Below, in pieces: positions 57,936 to 64,000 of a DNA stretch of 64,000 nucleotides; positions within the stretch are counted from its first letter, which is position 1, and each line of letters starts with the position of its first letter. This stretch comes from Rhipicephalus microplus (Eukaryota > Arthropoda > Arachnida > Ixodida > Ixodidae): assembly GCF_043290135.1 (NCBI RefSeq), contig NC_134702.1, positions 80,191,317 to 80,255,316 on the forward strand. The letters are read 5' to 3'. The notes beneath the pieces are model-generated. The model had not been told where the DNA came from. It was given only the letters and a program-made list of their open reading frames with translations, and did no database searches. Position numbers and translations under genes: made by a program.

Positions 57936-60789
57936 ATTTATATAGGTTCATGATTGCCGCGTGCAGAAACACCACGTCATATGTGCGAAAACAAATGAAT
58001 TACCAAAATACGCAGCGTGTATGCATAACAAATGAGAAGGAGAAGTTTTCGAGGCTCGCTACGTTCTAAACAATATCGAATCATGGAGGAAACAAATCTT
58101 ACCTCGGTACGTGTTCTCGGCAATGAAATTCGCAGTTACGTTAACGCCATGCATTACTATAGAATGAAATACATTAGTAAACACAAAATATTTTTTGTTG
58201 CCACCATTGCAATGGTTCATTTAAGCCTGCTAACTAAACGTCAGTAGATGGTTAATGTATATATAGGTCTCTTTTCTTTGAATTTGGGTACAGCATCACG
58301 CTGGCTTTGACAAACTGCTAGGCGGTGAAGTGGCACTTCAGAATGGATAGTAGCAATTCTACAAAACATACTTTATCTGAAATAGTTTTAGCAAACTTAC
58401 AGATGATGTCATTCTGTCCCCATCACTTGGATGCACGTCTGTTCGAAACTCGGAGTGCATTCACACTTGACACTGAATTGCCACAGTGCTTCTAGTTCCG
58501 TCTTTGACAATATTATTGCGCACTCGATGCCGGTTGCCCTTTCATCTACTAGTCGAGACGCATTCGAAAGGTCTTCCTTTCCTTCTTTTGTTTTCTTACT
58601 TTCCCTTTTTCAGTGAACAAGTTTTTTACGCATCAAATAAACGGGGATGCTGTTAGCCAGCGCAGAACCCTTTTGTCTTTCGTGTCGCGCGTGCCCGTGC
58701 TGTTTTTTTACGATGTTGTCTTATATGACTCCTTTGGGCGTGTTTAAAACGCCTTTGCGGTAAGGCGTAAGTATATAGACATGAGCTCTGTACTACCGAA
58801 CAATGAAAGGCAAAACAGCACGGTAGTTCAGTGTATAACCGTCTTGACTAATTTGCTGTTGGGTTCTCTAGTCTGTGTCATTTTTTCTAATTTTACGCAC
58901 TGTTATATGTGTCGCTGAATTTACCGCTAACGATAAATTGCTGCGTGAAAGGGCTCAAAACCATAGTAAAATAGCTTAGGAGTTTTTCTCACGGTTTCTG
59001 TGCGTGGTATCCACTGGTCTGCTTTATAAATCAGGGACCTATTTCGTGTTCTCCCAAAGAAGGAATGAGTTTCTGCTAGCGAAAATACCAACAGAGAAGG
59101 GATAGACCTAACAGCTTGCAGCTTGCGTAACTGATGCGGAGTGAAAATGAAGGTATGCCAGCGCTTTCAGCCCTGCTCTGTAGATGTAGATGTAGACCCT
59201 GCCGGTGCTATTACCCATCGTCTTCTTTTTGCGTGTGCTTCTTATCTCTTTTGTGTATTGCTCAGCTGTGTTCCGTTTCGTGGCCGGCTCGCGTGACATA
59301 CGCTTTTTATGTACTTCAGGAAAACGAAAAGAAATCTCTTTGAGTAAAAAAGAACCAGGCTTTCCCAGAAAAAGAAGCGAGTTGGCGTTGACTTATGTAC
59401 AGGAAATGAGGCTGGACTCAGCTTCATTAGCTCAGTGGCAGAGTTGCTCAATGTATCGCACTGCAATACTATATCTCTCGTGTACGAGAGAGGAGCTAGG
59501 ACGCGTAATTCCTGAGCCGAGAGCTAGAAGCAATAAAGGAATTGGTCGGTCTTCTTTTATGCTATCTCGCAAGAGAAACCCAACAGGGAAGAAGAAAGAT
59601 GATCCTTAGGTCAAAGGTTCCTAGTGATAAAGAGCTCGGGTTTTATCCCTTTTGTTGCGTTGACAAAAGGGGACTCCAGCAGTGCTTATATGAGACAGCT
59701 TAATGGGCATGCTTGAGATGGTGGTCAGAACTCCTTCGATAGGTACCACGGCCCGTCACTCTATCTGCGGGAAGCGTAGACAGTGCGAGGCGTGTCGAGT
59801 AGCCTCTTTTATCTAAGGTGGCTGCACTTAGGTATAGAGTATGCTGTCAACTATTGAAGACTCGACGCATCCCCGAAGGGTCTGAAATTTGCCTATTACA
59901 GAGTATAATGAAGTTTTCAAATTGTAGAATTGCGGTTTTTGTCAAGTTCACTGCTCGGTGTATTTTTATTGATATAATTGTACGTTGGCATCTTCAATAT
60001 AATTGCTTCAAGAAAAAGAGAGAGCATTTGAAAATGTGGCGTCAAGGACCAACAGAAGGGCATCACATAGCTAGCGCAAAATATTGATCTTCATCGGTCA
60101 TTACTCACTAAGTGGCAGTTATTACTGCAAAATCTTCAGAGCACATTGCAAATGAAAACATTTCGCCCTTCACGTGTGTCTAAATAAAAACGCTGCTCCC
60201 GAAAACAATGTATGTAGTAACTCGAAAGCATCTACTGTTTTTACTCACCTTAAAGCATCCGGATAACACGACCCCATGAACTCAAAAAGCGTATGGGAAG
60301 GGGGGGGGGGCGCTAGTTGGTTAAACATATTGAATATATGAGCTTTGCTAGAAATTCAGTTGACAATGTGTCAAAAACTAGACCTTCAACGTACGCGTTT
60401 TGAGTTAATTTCTCCTACATGGGGCCCTGATTTACGTGTTTTTTTAGGAGAAACAACGCAGCTTGTGCACAAGCCTCATCGCTACGACAACGTGCGACTT
60501 TCGTTATTTCACCTAAGAAAAGGCATGCGGCCGCCCATTGTGATGTGATTCTTTGGCTTCATGTGATATTCCGAGGGACATAAGAAAGGATTGGTTTGCA
60601 TTCGACATTTATTCTTCTATTTTGGTGCCTCCTCTTTAGCGCAGTTGTACTTTTTAAAATGTCTTATCCACTAGCTCCATTACATGGGTCTCTAGGTGCT
60701 CGCGAAAGAAGCATAGGAGATCAAAATTTCCGTAATCCTCCGCTGCAGCGTCTCTCATATTCCTATCGTGGTTTCTTGGCGTTAAGTTC
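57936..60789. other. No gene seen apart from a weak SINE remnant
   Basis: A 134-codon frame (59,205-59,609, plus) overlaps the SINE-like sequence at 59,425 and has no domain I recognise. Several shorter frames also fail to match anything. Confidence 0.4.
59425..59540 (+). mobile_element. Degenerate tRNA-like SINE head
   Basis: TTAGCTCAGTGGCAGAG fits the RNA polymerase III box A consensus. GACGCGTAATTC, shared with the SINE at 62,568, lies 3' of it, but a palindromic TCTCGTGTACGAGAGAG segment separates the two. Box B is not recognisable. Confidence 0.35.

Positions 60790-60876
<87 letters not shown>
60790..60876 (+). repeat. (ATT)n microsatellite
   Basis: About 29 uninterrupted ATT units. 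Confidence 0.97.
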
Positions 60877-60879
<3 letters not shown>

Positions 60880-61194
60880 CGTCGACCAGCTGTAATTTTA
60901 TCAGTGGTAAGGCACGTTGGCATTTAAACATGTGGCACTGAATACTGCGGCCTTTTCGTTGGCGACCGTGTTAGTTCTAGGATAAACTCAACTGTTTTCG
61001 TTGCGCACTCATGCTAATCACAAATATCTGAAGTAATCGGGAGTGTTCGGGCCCATGTAAATGGAATGAGAATTGTGGCTGCAAAATTTTCAACTCCCTT
61101 TGACAATAACCATTTAAGATCTGCAATCGTAACAAGCACAAGCATAGGCTTCTCTTATAGTTATCTCAAAGTTATGTGATCAAAGTCCAAACTA
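60877..61194. other. No gene seen
   Basis: Short spacer with no recognisable feature. Confidence 0.4.
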
Positions 61195-61500
61195 AGCAGG
61201 AGAAGGAGGAGGAGGACAAGAACAACAAGAGAGAAAGTAGGGAGGTTTAATACCCTACACTTGGGGAATAGGAAGGGGGAGTATTAAGATGAGAGAGAGA
61301 CAGGAAAGAGAAGAGAAAGAGAAAAAAAAAGAAGTTGTCAGTCAATAAGCTGACACGTATGCAGCGGTGGCACTACTCAAAATCAAAGGTGTTTGCATAT
61401 GCGTGTAGTCCTGAAAAAGCGCAAGACGGCTTTGACTGCTTTTTGAGGCGACAAAAGACGAGGATGGTGCTCCAGTAGCATCTAACTTCTCAAAGAAAGA
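61195..61500 (-). pseudogene. RNase H LINE 3' end fragment
   Basis: On the minus strand the last codons read SPQKAVKAVLRFFRTTRI and a stop, matching the VKALL-FLR-T ending of the copies at 20,264 and 30,448. The polypyrimidine 3' UTR and a TCC-rich tail follow to about 61,195. Confidence 0.75.
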
Positions 61501-62567
61501 TTTGAGCTTGAACAACATCGGTTGAAGCTAACTTAAGCTCTAGTGACGTTTTATTTGGCATCTACTATGACTATCACAATATAGTAAGACAGCAAAAAAT
61601 TCAAGCACATCCTTAAGCGAAGATAACTCTGCTTCTATCAGTAGGTTTAAATATGCTTGTAGGTAGTTCTGTATGAGCGAAAAACGCTGAAGAAGAAAAG
61701 GCAGAAGAGAAGAAGCACTTTCGTTTATATCGAAAGCTCTGCTATAGGGTGTGCCCGTTTCGAGTGTTTTAAAGACTTTTTTTTTCAGAGTTAAATTTTC
61801 TCGCCTTTCCAACCCAATTATCCGAATTGCAGCCCAATATCTTCGCACAAAAATAACAATAAAACCCTGAAAAGCCAATTTGAGCAGTTTAAATTAAACC
61901 GGGACAATTAATCACCGTAGCCGGTTTCGCGTCAGGCGTCATTACCACGCCGACCACCAGGCGTGGTGGCCAAGCAACTGCGGTCAGATCCGCGAGCCGT
62001 CAGACTGGGTACACACCCTGCACTCACGCGTAATCAGATCCAAATTACTTTGCGCCGCACCAGAATGATGTTCGCGTACATTTTCGGTCGTTATATCGTT
62101 TTTTTTTTTGAGGTAGAAAACATGTAATTTGAATCCAGGGCCGACTGGTAGCGGTGTTCTCTCTAGAGCGTGATCGAATTCATTATACCTGAAAGCTCTT
62201 GGTCCCACAGTATATAGCACTGAAATTTTCAGGGAAATAAAGGCCTCGATGAACAAAGATCATTAGGTAACGAATAATGCAAGAAAAATCAGAGACATGG
62301 TTGACCCATCTGCATAGTTACCTCTGCACTTAAAAAAAACAGCTTCAACTTTCACAGTTTTCTAGAACGTTCTTGTTTCACATGATTTTAACGTGGTCCG
62401 ATAGGTCGGTGAGGTGAATGAAGAATGCGATCTTGAACTCAGCAAACCTCCACGTGCTATTGCACCAGATACCAAGAATATGCCACTGCATTAAACGAGG
62501 GAGTGTGCTAGCTGACGCTCCCACATTTATTGCACATATATACGCCATATAATGGACGGGGTGATAG
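61501..62567. other. No gene seen
   Basis: No recognisable domain; a 112-codon minus-strand frame (61,540-61,878) is unassigned. Confidence 0.4.
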
Positions 62568-62760
62568 CCACCGTGGTAGCTCAGTTGGTGGAGAATCGGA
62601 CGCGTAATTCGAGGGTCACTGGTTCAGTGCCTGGCCACGCCAAGTTATCCTTTCGTCCACTTTTATTTGTTCGCATTTACATTACATATAATTCAAATAA
62701 GATCTCTTATATTTTCCTTGGCATTATTGTCTGTTAGATCTTATTAATACAATGTCTGAA
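62568..62760 (+). mobile_element. tRNA-derived SINE, tick type
   Basis: CCGTGGTAGCTCAGTTGG contains a perfect RNA polymerase III box A. GGACGCGTAATTCGAGGGTC follows, then CTGGTTCAGTGCCTGGCC, a box B with about three mismatches. The tRNA-unrelated body has CAAGTTATCCTTTCGTCCAC, and the 3' end CCTTGGCATTATTGTCTG precedes ATTAAT. It cannot fold as a tRNA with a proper acceptor stem, so it is a SINE and not a tRNA gene. I recall this arrangement from tick genomes, but cannot run the comparison. Confidence 0.75.
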
Positions 62761-64000
62761 AAAACGAGCCCTAAATTGTACACGTCTTTCCGGCATGCAT
62801 GATGTTATCTCTTTTGTTTCGCTTTTTTAACAGACTGATACAAAAATTCTACGCATCATCGGTATACATAAGCGCCGGTGCCGGAAATCCCACTCTGAAG
62901 CCATAAGTATACGTCGAAAGTTAGGCTTCCTTGGATGGTGTGCTTCTGCTCAACGGTGCAGGAGCGATTAGTCCATTGTGTATGCACTAAAAAGTGCGAA
63001 ATCAAATGCAAATCCCCCTGTCTCTGTAAATGAGTGAACCTGCCTATAAAATAATCTAGAGAGACTTTCATCGATAAAAATGGGTTAGCAAGTGGTTGCA
63101 CTTTTGTGCGATGTTCTACGTGCTTCATTCGCACGATCAGGTATTGATAGTCACAGTACGGCTAAAAGCAAACGAAGGCGAATGAAGGACTCCTAGTCCT
63201 ATTTCACGTGAACCAAAGCCACCAGACCTTTGGACTGGCCACGCTGAGCGAGCATGCATGACTTGGACGAGCCTTACTGTAGGACCGCGGTTAGAATTGG
63301 TTGCGTGGCGTTTAGTTTACTTCCATTTACTCTGTGCCGTAAGCTTTGGGAAGCTCGTAAGGCGTTGGCAGGCAGCATTGCTTGGATGGCGCTCAGTAGG
63401 ATGACACTCAGTATAAGCATTTCCGACCGGTTTCGCCGTGACCGCACAGACAGTACGGCCCCAGCATGGTATCCCGCGTAGTTATGCAGGGCCGGAGATG
63501 GCCGAGCGTTTCGAGTTTTTGTTAACCCAGGAAAAAGAAACCGACCCCCACGTGGGCAACAGGGTTTAGAAACACTGGCAGTTGGCGCATCAATGGGCCT
63601 CTGCCGAGACCCAGAGCGGCGCGGTGATACCTCACTTCGGTTCAGCTGAAGCCCAGCCGCATGCAGCGTTCACGCACGCCGTTTCGAGGCAGCGCGCGTT
63701 GCGAAAACTCAGAGGTCACCGACCACCTTTTGTCCCAGTCCGGCTTAGCTCCGGTAGCTCTCGAAAGCGGGTAGACTGGAGATACGCGAGAGCGTGGCTG
63801 ATGTCGCGATGATCGAGCGCCCTGTTGGATTTGGTGCGTATTGTTGCATTGACATGTCTTGGACTGCTCCCACGGTAATCCTTGCGAATGAGCTCGTAAG
63901 CCACGCGCGCTCAGTGAGTGGTTCTTCTTACAGCGCACAGCGGACACGTGGATTGTGCCCCCCTCCCCCCCGCCACACACACACACAAGTGATTCTTAAA
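62761..64000. other. No gene seen
   Basis: Only unassigned frames of up to 114 codons. The right edge is C-rich with a short (CA)n stretch. GGAGATGGCCGAGCG near 63,494 looks like a tRNA box A but has no companion box B. Confidence 0.4.

Noticed and set aside
62568..62645. Functional tRNA gene
   Set aside because: Good box A but box B has mismatches, no acceptor stem pairing, and the tail is that of a SINE.
63490..63510. tRNA-like box A (GGAGATGGCCGAGCG)
   Set aside because: No box B within 100 bp and no cloverleaf.

Overview
This is repeat-dense, intron-era eukaryotic DNA with no convincing host gene. The organism is most likely a metastriate hard tick, Rhipicephalus-like. The main evidence is two copies of a tRNA-derived SINE that matches the tick Ruka family as I remember it, plus a second tRNA-like SINE with the tail usually seen in ticks. 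RTE-type and RNase H-bearing LINEs, Ty3/gypsy LTR elements and long (GATA)n tracts fit the same picture. Species assignment is inference. Almost every interpretable reading frame belongs to a transposable element.

Layout. 0-11.6 kb: mostly unassigned sequence with a Ruka SINE (4805-5047), a decayed minus-strand LINE RNase H fragment (5.6-6.35 kb), a (GATA)n element end (6.9-7.1 kb) and an inverted-repeat element (10.98-11.16 kb). 11,640-15,538: a complete but internally deleted LTR retrotransposon with 4-bp target duplications, near-identical LTRs, a gag ORF and a pol remnant. 15.55-18.5 kb: two adjacent composite repeats, each made of tandem units, then a short-motif satellite, then a conserved end. 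19.1-20.5 kb: the 3' part of an RNase H LINE. 24.8-27.15 kb: a degenerate RTE-type LINE on the minus strand, abutting a nearly complete RNase H LINE on the plus strand (27.17-30.65 kb). 31.7 kb: a long perfect-centred palindrome. 33.24-41.9 kb: a minus-strand RNase H LINE split by a second LTR retrotransposon (34,289-39,291, 5-bp target duplication) and by a second Ruka SINE (13-bp duplication). 42.5-47 kb: second copies of both composite repeats. 48 kb: another palindrome. 53.46-55.8 kb: a CR1/L2-like LINE whose ORF1 (PHD-like finger, coiled coil, RRM-like region) is preceded by three exact 238-bp tandem monomers, each with CCAAT and TATA-like motifs. 57-64 kb: LINE tails, SINEs and simple repeats.

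Two points stand out. First, the two composite repeat families share an architecture: left end, central tandem units of about 143 or 240 bp, microsatellite, and a right end built around TGCTTCGC. This resembles the Helentron-associated non-autonomous elements (DINE-1 and pearl type) of other invertebrates. One right end has a hairpin whose stem is preserved by paired changes in an unrelated locus. Second, the 238-bp monomers look like a tandem LINE promoter whose unit boundary lies at the expected transcription start. Nothing here is an operon, phage, CRISPR array or bacterial gene.
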